Below, piece by piece: positions 40,659-48,406 of a DNA stretch of 64,000 bases. Every line of letters begins with the position of its first letter. Position 1 is the first letter of the stretch. Source of the DNA: Patescibacteria group bacterium (GTDB taxonomy: Bacteria > Patescibacteriota > Microgenomatia > UBA8517). The notes beneath the pieces were generated by a model. The model ran no database searches, was not told the origin of the DNA, and worked only from the letters and a program-made list of their open reading frames with translations. Location of the stretch: NCBI GenBank assembly GCA_035549555.1, contig DASZQR010000010.1:62001-126000 (forward strand). Direction: 5' to 3'. Made by a program: the position numbers and the translations under genes.

Positions 40659-41387
40659 ATGGCAGAAAAGAAAACAACCAAAAAAGTAGCAGTTAAAGAA
40701 ACAAAACCAAAAACTGTTAAAAGCGAAGTTTCATTAGAAAAACTTCTTGAAGTTGGTGCTCATTATGGCCATCAAGCAAAAAGATGGAATCCAAAAATGA
40801 GAGATTTTATTTATGGCACAGAAGATGGAGTCAGTGTTTTTGATCTCCCAAAAACAAAGGCAAAATTGGACGAAGCTCTTGCAGTATTAAAAGAAGCTAA
40901 GAAAAATGGCAAAGTAGTTTTATTTGTTGGAACCAAAAAACAAGCTCAGGAAAAAACAAAAGAAGTAGCAGTTGCTACAAATTCTCCATATATTATTCAA
41001 AGATTTTTAGGCGGAACTTTTACAAATTTTGATCAAATCAAAAAATCAATTAAAAAGCTTGATCAAATGAAGACCGATATGAAAAATGGAGCTTACGCAA
41101 CATATACCAAAAAAGAAAAATTATTATTAGCTCGAGAAATTGAAGATCTTGAAAAAAACTTCTCAGGAATTGCAAATTTAAATAAACTTCCAGATTTAGT
41201 TTTTATTATTGATACTCACAAAGAAAACGGAGCAGTTCTTGAAAGCAAAAAAGTCAAAATCCCAGTTATTGGATTAGTTGACAGTAATGCAAACCCAGAT
41301 TTAATTGATTATCCAATCCCAATGAATGACGATGCTGCAGGAGCAGTTGAATATGTTCTTGATTTGGTTAAGAATGCATTAAGTTAA
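40659..41387 (+). CDS. rpsB: Ribosomal protein uS2
   Basis: 242 aa. A Lys-rich extension (about 1-25) precedes LLEVGAHYGHQAKRWNPKM. Later GGTFTNFDQI and VIGLVDSNANPDLIDYPIP are diagnostic. First gene of rpsB-tsf-frr. It has a structured leader with AAGGGA, unlike the leaderless neighbours. Confidence 0.97.
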   Translation: MAEKKTTKKVAVKETKPKTVKSEVSLEKLLEVGAHYGHQAKRWNPKMRDFIYGTEDGVSVFDLPKTKAKLDEALAVLKEAKKNGKVVLFVGTKKQAQEKTKEVAVATNSPYIIQRFLGGTFTNFDQIKKSIKKLDQMKTDMKNGAYATYTKKEKLLLAREIEDLEKNFSGIANLNKLPDLVFIIDTHKENGAVLESKKVKIPVIGLVDSNANPDLIDYPIPMNDDAAGAVEYVLDLVKNALS

Positions 41388-41388
41388 T

Positions 41389-41847
41389 ATGGCAATTTCA
41401 GTTGATTTAATTAAAAAACTTCGTGAAGAAACAGGCGCTGGAGTTATGCGTGTTAAAGCAGTTTTGGAAATTGTTGCAGGTGACGAAAAAAAAGCCTTGG
41501 AAATTCTCAAAAAAGAAGGTTTTGAAAAAGTTGCCAAAAGAGCTGACCGCGAAACTGGTCAGGGAATTGTTGCAAGCTATATTCATCACAATGGAAAAGT
41601 TGGAGTTTTAGTTTCAATTCTTTGTGAAACAGATTTCGTTGCCAAAAATGAATTAACAGTTGAACTAGGAAAAAATATTGCACTTCAAATTTCAGCAATG
41701 GATCCAAAAGATGTCAAAGAATTAGAATCACAAGAATTTATTAAGGATACTTCAAAAACAATCAGCGATTTGGTAAAAGAAGTAATTGCAAAAACCGGAG
41801 AAAATATAAGAATTGGAAAATTTGCTAGAATAGAAGTGGGAAAATAA
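41389..41847 (+). CDS. tsf: Elongation factor Ts, short form
   Basis: 152 aa, about half the E. coli length. Keeps the N-terminal UBA-like domain (LIKKLREETGAGVM, about 6-19) and one core subdomain with SILCETDFVAKN (about 75-86), the TDF part that exchanges nucleotide on EF-Tu. The second core copy and the coiled coil are missing. This is usual for reduced genomes. It starts 1 nt after rpsB. Confidence 0.94.
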   Translation: MAISVDLIKKLREETGAGVMRVKAVLEIVAGDEKKALEILKKEGFEKVAKRADRETGQGIVASYIHHNGKVGVLVSILCETDFVAKNELTVELGKNIALQISAMDPKDVKELESQEFIKDTSKTISDLVKEVIAKTGENIRIGKFARIEVGK

Positions 41848-41858
41848 ACTCCAAATAA

Positions 41859-42413
41859 ATGGATGAAAATTTAGTTCGCCAAAAAATGCAAGGGATAATT
41901 GCATCCTTGCAAACTACAATCGGCACAATCCGTTCAGGCCGCGCAACTCCTGCAATGGTTCAAAATCTGGAAATTATGGTTTATGGAGGAACCCAAAGAT
42001 TAAGGATTTTAGAAGTTGCATCAGTGAGCTCTCCAGATCCACAAAGCTTGGTTATTGATCCTTGGGATAAATCAATTATTGGTGAAATTAAAAAGGGAAT
42101 TGAAGCAGCAAACGTTGGTATGAATCCAAATATCGATGGAGAAATAATTAGAATTATGGTTCCGCCATTAACAACAGAAGATCGCGAAAAGTTTGTACGC
42201 TTATTAAACGCAAAGCTTGAAGAAAGTAGAGTTGCAATAAGACAAATAAGAGCTGATGTAATGCATAGCATAAAGGGAGAATTTGATGAGAAAAAAATTA
42301 CAGAAGATGAAAAATTTGCTTTCGAAAAAAATCTTCAGAATGCAACCGATGAATTTGTAGGAAAAATTGAAGAAATGGGCGAGCGCAAGAAGTCAGAACT
42401 GTTGCAACTTTAG
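41859..42413 (+). CDS. frr: Ribosome recycling factor
   Basis: 184 aa. GTIRSGRATPAMV (about 22-34), VPPLTTEDREKFVR (about 107-120) and the coiled end EEMGERKKSELL. Splits terminated ribosomes with EF-G. pyrH, which often lies between tsf and frr, is absent here. Confidence 0.96.
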   Translation: MDENLVRQKMQGIIASLQTTIGTIRSGRATPAMVQNLEIMVYGGTQRLRILEVASVSSPDPQSLVIDPWDKSIIGEIKKGIEAANVGMNPNIDGEIIRIMVPPLTTEDREKFVRLLNAKLEESRVAIRQIRADVMHSIKGEFDEKKITEDEKFAFEKNLQNATDEFVGKIEEMGERKKSELLQL

Positions 42414-42430
42414 TCTTATAGTATTATAAT
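42402..42430 (+). promoter_or_regulatory. Leaderless promoter of gene 42437
   Basis: TTGCAA (42402-42407), 17 bp, TATAAT (42425-42430), 6 nt, ATG 42437. The -35 lies inside the frr stop region. Confidence 0.75.
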
Positions 42431-42436
42431 TTCTCC

Positions 42437-43453
42437 ATGTCTTCAGAAAACAGACTGTCAAGAATAATATTTGCTACAGCTACCTTAGCTGGGGTTTGGA
42501 CAGGTATAAATGCATACAATAGTGATGTAACAAAAAGTGACTTACAGCAGGCATTAAATATTAAAACTACAACAATCACACAACCAGTCAAACCTGAAAT
42601 AGTAATATCAGAACCTGATAATGTTACTTTGGTTACAAAAACACTGGATAGCTTAAGAAATGAGTTTGGAAGTCATCCTATTTTCAAATTCATTGACGAG
42701 AATCCTTATTTAATTAACGAACTTATCTCTAAAGATAGTGTTGATCAAGACCGATTTGACGGACTGAATTATCCGTATACACATCAGTCAACAATAACCG
42801 ATCCGCTGCTTACTGATTATCTTAGTTTCTCTCAAACATTGGTGGGTCCTCGGGGACATTTCTCTGAGTTATATCAGTATTTAAACGGAGATACGTGGAT
42901 GCGAAATTTCGCTAGCATGAATGGAGAAGGGATGAATGTTTTTGTTAATAAAGAATTGGACGATATTTATCAATCAATTCAGGAGTACCAAGTAGCCAAA
43001 AAAAACGTTGATAGCGATTTGGCATTCCAAGATACTCTTCAAGAGTCAACTAACAACTCTGATTACGAAACTCTTAAAAAGAATATTCTCAAAGCTGAAG
43101 CAGATATGAATTCTAGTATAATAAATACTAATAGTAAAACTATAAATATAACTACAAATACCCAAGCCCCCGTCTTAGTTGCAGATAATGATATATTAAA
43201 ACAACAAGTTGATAACGAAACGAATAAAGAAAATCTTTTAATCTCGGCAACATTTCTTCTTGCATTAACCGCCGGAATTTCTTCCGTAAAAATTTTATTT
43301 AGTAGAGAAATTCAAAAGAGAAAAAATAGTGAAAAGAGGAAAAATGCTGAAAAATCAAAAAACAACAATGAATATGCAAATAATCTTGCTACAGACGAAG
43401 AAATAACTACTTTAGCGCAACTACTGAGTAAACAAAAGAATACTAAAGAATAG
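42437..43453 (+). CDS. Unknown bitopic membrane protein
   Basis: 338 aa. A hydrophobic segment near the N-terminus (about 8-24), a large extracytoplasmic part with HPIFKFIDENPYL and a coiled-coil-like region (about 175-215), then a second membrane segment (about 272-290) and a Lys/Asn-rich cytoplasmic tail. No domain recognised. Confidence 0.6.
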   Translation: MSSENRLSRIIFATATLAGVWTGINAYNSDVTKSDLQQALNIKTTTITQPVKPEIVISEPDNVTLVTKTLDSLRNEFGSHPIFKFIDENPYLINELISKDSVDQDRFDGLNYPYTHQSTITDPLLTDYLSFSQTLVGPRGHFSELYQYLNGDTWMRNFASMNGEGMNVFVNKELDDIYQSIQEYQVAKKNVDSDLAFQDTLQESTNNSDYETLKKNILKAEADMNSSIINTNSKTINITTNTQAPVLVADNDILKQQVDNETNKENLLISATFLLALTAGISSVKILFSREIQKRKNSEKRKNAEKSKNNNEYANNLATDEEITTLAQLLSKQKNTKE

Positions 43454-43481
43454 TCAGTATCCATCTGTTACAATATAATTC

Positions 43482-44606
43482 ATGCTTGCTATTTTAATTC
43501 TTACAATAAAAGTTATTGTTGCCTTCTCGCTTCTTATTATGTTCCATGAACTTGGGCATTTTTTGGTCGCAAAACGAAGCGGAGTCTGGGTTGAAGAATT
43601 TGGATTAGGCTTACCTCCTCGGATTTTTGGTAAAAAAATAGGCGATACAATTTATTCAATTAACTGGCTTCCAATTGGCGGATTTGTCCGTCTTCACGGA
43701 GAAACCGCAAGCGATCAAGTGGTTTATCCTGCAAAAGCTTTTACAAATAAAAGCAAATTGACTCGAATTTTAATTACTGTTGCAGGAATTGTTATGAATT
43801 TCATTCTGGCAATTATTTGTTTTACAGTAATCTTTTTTGTAAATGGAGTCCCCAGTAATTCGACAAAATTAGATTTTATTATTTTGGATGTTGCATCAAA
43901 TTCTCCAGCTTCGATCTCTGGAATTAAATCGGGAGATTTAGTTGAAAAAATTAATAATGTAAATATTAATTCAACAGATGATCTCAAAAATGAAATTAAT
44001 AACAATAAGGGAAAAGAAATTGATATTGAAGTGAATCGAAATAATAAATTAATTGATATCAAAGCAACTCCAAGAATAAATTATCCAGCAGACGAAGGTT
44101 CACTTGGAATTTCATTTGATGATTTCCACGAAAATTATTTTGCACCAGTTTGGCAAAGGCCCTTTGTAAGTTTTTGGGAGGCAATTAAAGAAACGGCAAC
44201 TGTTACAAAAGCTGTTGTCTTTGGTTTGGGAAGTGCGGCAAAAAGCGTCAGTCAGGGCCAAGCTCCAAAAGATGTTACCGGTCCGGTTGGAATTATTGCA
44301 GTTGCAAAGCGCCTTGCAGAAGAAGATATTTGGACATTGATTAGCTTTGTAGCAGTTGTTTCAATCAATTTAGGAATTGTAAATCTTATTCCTTTTCCGC
44401 CTCTTGATGGAAGCCGTGTCGCTCTTGTTATCGCAGAGGCAATTACTAAAAAGAAATTAACTGCAAAAATGGAAGAGAGAGTTTATACTTTTGGTTTTAT
44501 TGTTTTAATTGCACTTTCAATTTTGATTACAACGCACGAATTACCATCTGTTTTTAAAGCCGGTTCTCTTGATAATTACGCCAACCAAGTTCTGAACCAA
44601 AAGTAA
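43482..44606 (+). CDS. rseP: Site-2 protease RseP-like, with PDZ domain
   Basis: 374 aa. HELGH in FHELGHFLVAKRSG (about 22-35), a PDZ domain (about 125-205, ASISGIKSGDLVEKIN), and the second zinc site NLIPFPPLDGSR (about 301-312). Four membrane segments. Cleaves membrane-bound regulators or signal peptides. TATAAT is only 2 nt before the ATG, so the transcript for this start must come from further upstream or the true start is later. Confidence 0.93.
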   Translation: MLAILILTIKVIVAFSLLIMFHELGHFLVAKRSGVWVEEFGLGLPPRIFGKKIGDTIYSINWLPIGGFVRLHGETASDQVVYPAKAFTNKSKLTRILITVAGIVMNFILAIICFTVIFFVNGVPSNSTKLDFIILDVASNSPASISGIKSGDLVEKINNVNINSTDDLKNEINNNKGKEIDIEVNRNNKLIDIKATPRINYPADEGSLGISFDDFHENYFAPVWQRPFVSFWEAIKETATVTKAVVFGLGSAAKSVSQGQAPKDVTGPVGIIAVAKRLAEEDIWTLISFVAVVSINLGIVNLIPFPPLDGSRVALVIAEAITKKKLTAKMEERVYTFGFIVLIALSILITTHELPSVFKAGSLDNYANQVLNQK

Positions 44607-44625
44607 TTGTGTGTTAAAATAGCTC

Positions 44626-45855
44626 ATGCAACAAAGCAAGCTTTTTACAAAAACCAGTAAAAATTTCCCAAGCGATGAAACTTCAATTAACGCTCAGCTT
44701 TTAATTAAGGCAGGATTCATCCACAAAGAAATGGCAGGCGCTTATGCTTATTTACCTCTTGGCCTGAAAGTCATTGAGAAAATAAAACAAATAGTTAGAG
44801 AGGAAATGGCGGCAATAGGAGGGGTTGAAATTATTATGACCACTCTTCAACGAAAAGAATTATGGGAAAAAACAGACAGATGGGATGATGAAAAAGTTGA
44901 CGTTTGGTTTAAATCAAAATTAAAAAATGATGTTGAAGTTGGTTTTGGTTGGTCTCACGAAGAGCCAATTTCAGACATGATGAGAAATTTCATAAATAGT
45001 TACAGAGATTTGCCGGTTTATGTTCATCAGTTTCAAACCAAATTAAGAAACGAACTTCGAGCAAAGTCCGGAATTATGCGCGGCCGTGAATTTATAATGG
45101 ATGATATGTATTCTTATTCAAGTAGTAATGAAGAACATCAAAAATTTTATGATGCAGCAACAGCCGCATATCACAAAGTTTTTGAAAGACTGGGAATTGG
45201 CGAAGATACTTTTTTCACCTTTGCCTCAGGAGGTGCATTTACGCAGTTTAGCCACGAATTTCAAACAATTTGCGACGCAGGAGAGGATATTGTCTATCTT
45301 GATCGCAAAAAGAAGTTGGCAATAAATAAGGAAGTTTATAACGATGAAGTATTAAAACAATTAGAAGTCAAAAAAGAAGATTTAAAAGAAGTAAAAACTG
45401 CAGAAGTTGGAAATATCTTTAGTTTTGGAGGAGCAAAATCAGAAAGCTTGGATTTATATTTCACGGACGCATTAGGAAATAAAAAACCGGTAATTTTGGG
45501 ATCATACGGGATTGGAATAACTCGAGTTATGGGAGTTATTGTTGAAAAATTCCATGACGATAAAGGAATAATCTGGCCAGCTAGTGTCGCGCCGTTTCAT
45601 GTGCATTTAATCGAGCTTCCAGGAGCAAAAAATATTAAAAAAATTTATGACGAGTTGCAGGAAAATAATATTGAAGTTTTATGGGACGATAGGGAAACGG
45701 GAGCTGGAGCAAAATTTGCAGACAGCGATTTAATTGGAATTCCAGTGAGACTTGTTGTTTCAGAAAAAACTGGTGAAAAAATAGAATATAAAGAAAGAAG
45801 TTCTGACAAAACCGAACTCTTATCTTTACAAGAAGTAATTAAAAGACTAATTTAA
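44626..45855 (+). CDS. proS: Prolyl-tRNA synthetase, short form
   Basis: 409 aa class II synthetase. Motif 2 region TKLRNELRAKSGIMRGREF (here about 131-149), motif 3 GSYGIGITRVMG (about 286-297), and a C-terminal anticodon-binding domain with ETGAGAKFADSDLIGIP. The editing (INS) domain of the 570-aa bacterial type is missing, as in the short forms of alpha-proteobacteria and many CPR. Mischarged Ala-tRNA-Pro would need a separate editor. The last bases overlap the convergent gene. Confidence 0.92.
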   Translation: MQQSKLFTKTSKNFPSDETSINAQLLIKAGFIHKEMAGAYAYLPLGLKVIEKIKQIVREEMAAIGGVEIIMTTLQRKELWEKTDRWDDEKVDVWFKSKLKNDVEVGFGWSHEEPISDMMRNFINSYRDLPVYVHQFQTKLRNELRAKSGIMRGREFIMDDMYSYSSSNEEHQKFYDAATAAYHKVFERLGIGEDTFFTFASGGAFTQFSHEFQTICDAGEDIVYLDRKKKLAINKEVYNDEVLKQLEVKKEDLKEVKTAEVGNIFSFGGAKSESLDLYFTDALGNKKPVILGSYGIGITRVMGVIVEKFHDDKGIIWPASVAPFHVHLIELPGAKNIKKIYDELQENNIEVLWDDRETGAGAKFADSDLIGIPVRLVVSEKTGEKIEYKERSSDKTELLSLQEVIKRLI

Positions 45856-46563
45856 ACTTTCCAATAATTTGTCGTAATCTTGTCTACTTACCTTATCAAA
45901 ACCACTGGTCTTGCCAGCTATTTCTCTGGAGAAATACTGATATAAATAATTACGCTGGATTGGTTGAGGAGCATACGGACTCGAATTAAGATTTTGCTTC
46001 CAACCACTCCTTTTAATAATATCTTCATACGAATAAAGCTTGTTAATGTTTTCGAATGGAGTTATTACAAACCTATCAGGCTTTACTTTCATTTGAAATT
46101 GTCTATAAGTTGAATCAATAAGATACCAATCATTTTCCTTTTGAGTTTTAAACACTAAAACAGTATGAGCATGCGGTTCAAAACCTTCTTCAATGCTTTT
46201 CCCGGTATCGATATCCAAATCATCTGTTCTTACTAAAAAGGGAATGACATCAATATTCTGTCCATATTTGTCAATTAAAGCTCTTTCTAAAACACCACTC
46301 GCAATACCACAAAGTCCAGATCCTGTAAATTCTCCTTGATTAGGTTTAGTTGGCCTTTTAAAAAAATCTGGAACTCTTGTTCTTCCTTGAAAAATACGCG
46401 GATAATTCGATGCCGCTTCAACTTTTTGGAATCCAAAATATTCACTTTTTCTTGCAAATTCTTGTAAAGCTTGAGAAAACTTCGATTGTCTGGGTTTTAA
46501 CCATTCAACAATATCCTTGTTTGTTAAGTTACTATTTTCTTGTTCAACAACAGCATCAGACAT
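45847..46563 (-). CDS. Putative Cys-His-Asp (papain/transglutaminase-like) protein
   Basis: 238 aa, no exact family recognised. A possible catalytic set is in the right order: Cys in GSGLCGIASG (about 84), His in EPHAHTVLVF (about 129), Asp in WYLIDSTYRQF (about 146). This is the layout of transglutaminase-like and papain-like hydrolases. The ends are helical. TAATAT lies 6 nt before the ATG. No signal peptide, so it acts in the cytoplasm if active. Confidence 0.55.
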   Translation of the reverse strand: MSDAVVEQENSNLTNKDIVEWLKPRQSKFSQALQEFARKSEYFGFQKVEAASNYPRIFQGRTRVPDFFKRPTKPNQGEFTGSGLCGIASGVLERALIDKYGQNIDVIPFLVRTDDLDIDTGKSIEEGFEPHAHTVLVFKTQKENDWYLIDSTYRQFQMKVKPDRFVITPFENINKLYSYEDIIKRSGWKQNLNSSPYAPQPIQRNYLYQYFSREIAGKTSGFDKVSRQDYDKLLESLN

Positions 46564-46626
46564 ATGTATATATTATCTCATTAAAAATTAATTTATATAT
46601 GCAAGATGTAATGTTATAATATCTTC

Positions 46627-46977
46627 ATGTCTGATTGTATTTTTTGTAAAATTGCAAATCATGAAGCAAAGTCTAATATTAAATTTGAAAACGATTCTGT
46701 AGCCGTTTTTGCTAGCATCGAGCCAGCTACAAGTACTCATCTCTTAATTATTCCCAAAATTCATATTACAAGTTTTATGGATCTTGAAGAAAAACATAAA
46801 GATGTTTTTATGCAAATGTGTAAAGCTGCACAAAAAATGATAACTGATAAAAATTTATCAGGAGGTTATAAATTAATTTTTAATGGAGGAAAATACCAAT
46901 CAGTTCCTCATATTCATTGGCATTTGCTTGCAGGTCGTGAATTAGATCATAATAATAAAGCGGAAAGCAAAATATAA
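46627..46977 (+). CDS. HIT-family nucleotide hydrolase
   Basis: 116 aa. Zinc pair DCIFCKIA at the start, HLLIIPKIHI (about 40-49), and the histidine triad HIHWHLLAGRE (about 98-108). Hydrolyses AMP-lysine-type or dinucleotide substrates. The usual GxxxGQxVxHxHxH region reads GGKYQSVPHIHWH, close to consensus. TATAAT lies 6 nt before the ATG. Confidence 0.93.
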   Translation: MSDCIFCKIANHEAKSNIKFENDSVAVFASIEPATSTHLLIIPKIHITSFMDLEEKHKDVFMQMCKAAQKMITDKNLSGGYKLIFNGGKYQSVPHIHWHLLAGRELDHNNKAESKI

Positions 46978-46979
46978 AT

Positions 46980-47195
46980 ATGGAAATTAGAAGAAACATT
47001 TCTAGAAGAGATTTTTTATTTATTATTGGTGGCTCTTTAGTAGCAGCTGGCGCTGGCGCTGTAATTTCACAATTACCAATCAATTTTGGTTCGCCGCAAG
47101 ATACAGAAGCCCAAATTATATCTGAAAATATTAAAGATGAGCAAAGATTAGAAGATTTACAAAGAGAATATCAAAAAAGAAGCGAACTAAAATGA
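46980..47195 (+). CDS. Tat-signal-like small exported protein
   Basis: 71 aa. ISRRDFLFIIGGSL (about 7-20) looks like a twin-Arg signal, followed by a Gly/Ala-rich hydrophobic stretch and a short charged helix (about 45-71). It may stay anchored in the membrane. It lies 2 nt after the HIT gene and overlaps yqeY by 4 bp. No function known. Confidence 0.55.
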   Translation: MEIRRNISRRDFLFIIGGSLVAAGAGAVISQLPINFGSPQDTEAQIISENIKDEQRLEDLQREYQKRSELK

Positions 47196-47632
47196 TTATA
47201 GATAATTTAAATAATCAAATAGTTGAGGCAATGAAAGCGCACGATGAAGTGCGTGTTTCAACCTTAAAACTTTTGTCTGCAGAAATTCACAATTTCCAAA
47301 TTGACCATCCAAATATGACGAACGAAGAAGAACTTGATGTTGTTAAAAAAGAAGCTAAGAAAAGAAGAGATGCAATAGAAAGCTATCTAAAGGCAGGATT
47401 ACAAGACAAAGCTGACACTGAAGTAAATGAATTAAAAATCTTAAAAGAATTTTTGCCAGCAGAATTAACAGATCAGGAATTGCAACAATTTGTCGATGAA
47501 GCAATTGCAGAGTCCGGTGCAAAAGATATTAAAGATATGGGAAAAGTTATGAGTTTGGTTCGCGAAAAATCAAAAGGAAATGCAGACGGCGCCCGCGTCT
47601 CAATTATAGTCAAGCAAAAACTCTCAATATAA
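47192..47632 (+). CDS. yqeY: GatB/YqeY domain protein
   Basis: 146 aa. NNQIVEAMKAHDEVRVSTLK (about 6-25), RRDAIESYLKAG (about 64-75), LKEFLPAELTDQEL and the end MGKVMSLVREKSKGNADG are the standard YqeY pattern, a stand-alone copy of the tRNA-binding tail of GatB. Directly followed by ybeY. Confidence 0.92.
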   Translation: MIIDNLNNQIVEAMKAHDEVRVSTLKLLSAEIHNFQIDHPNMTNEEELDVVKKEAKKRRDAIESYLKAGLQDKADTEVNELKILKEFLPAELTDQELQQFVDEAIAESGAKDIKDMGKVMSLVREKSKGNADGARVSIIVKQKLSI

Positions 47633-48016
47633 ATGATTGAAATCACTGTAACAAAAGGCAATTATCCTGTTTCGACCAAAAAAATCAAAGAAATTGCCAC
47701 TAAAACTTTGGAAGCAAATGGAATCATATCTGATTCAGAACTTGAAATTTCAATTGTTGGCAAAGAAAAAATGGACGAATTAAACGAAAAATATTACAAA
47801 GACGAAGTTTACGAGCATCCAATTTTTACTTTTCCGGAAAGTTTGCAGGATGGTAATTTTGAATTTCCTCCAGATGGAAAAATTCATTTAGGGCAAATAG
47901 TAATAAGTTACCCGTTTGTTTTAGAAGAAGCAAACGAAAAAAATAAATTGATAGATGATTTAGTTGGGGAATTAGTTGAACACGGATGCCTGCACTTAGT
48001 AGGAATCCATCATTGA
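47633..48016 (+). CDS. ybeY: Endoribonuclease YbeY
   Basis: 127 aa zinc RNase for 16S rRNA 3' end maturation and ribosome quality control. The zinc motif HGCLHLVGIHH (about 116-126) is right at the C-terminus, with the last His being the final zinc ligand, so it is complete. GQIVISYP (about 92-99) fits the family. The stop overlaps the next ATG (TGATG). Confidence 0.92.
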   Translation: MIEITVTKGNYPVSTKKIKEIATKTLEANGIISDSELEISIVGKEKMDELNEKYYKDEVYEHPIFTFPESLQDGNFEFPPDGKIHLGQIVISYPFVLEEANEKNKLIDDLVGELVEHGCLHLVGIHH

Positions 48017-48354
48017 TGACCGAAAATATTCGTGCTGCATTGATGAAATTGGATGACCATCCAACCAAATACCTTCTTGATATAAAGGCAGCTGAATATT
48101 TGCAGCAGAACACTCCTTGCGCAGTCTTGCTGGACCTTGGCGAAGGAGAATACGAGTGGTTTGCCCCAAAAGAAATTCTAGAAGAACTTCAAGAAATGGG
48201 AATGATTTATCTGAATTTACCTATATATGGCCCAAATAAAAGATCAATATTTATAGTCGCAAGGCATTTTTCTAGCGCGTCATTTAAACTGGAAGGAGAA
48301 GACTTGGATGTGTTTCGCGATTTTCTGGATACAATTTTTGAAAAAGTAAATTGA
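48016..48354 (+). CDS. Unknown protein coupled to ybeY
   Basis: 112 aa from ATG 48016 (MTENIRAALM). An in-frame ATG at 47986 lies inside ybeY and would add 10 odd residues, so it is rejected. Not recognised. Alpha/beta, with CAVLLDLGEGEYEWF and a C-terminal acidic helix. The TGATG overlap means it is translated with ybeY. Confidence 0.55.
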   Translation: MTENIRAALMKLDDHPTKYLLDIKAAEYLQQNTPCAVLLDLGEGEYEWFAPKEILEELQEMGMIYLNLPIYGPNKRSIFIVARHFSSASFKLEGEDLDVFRDFLDTIFEKVN

Positions 48355-48406
48355 CGTCTTTAGATCTCTTTACCAAAAAACTTTTAAGTGTTAACTTGAA
48401 TCTCAA

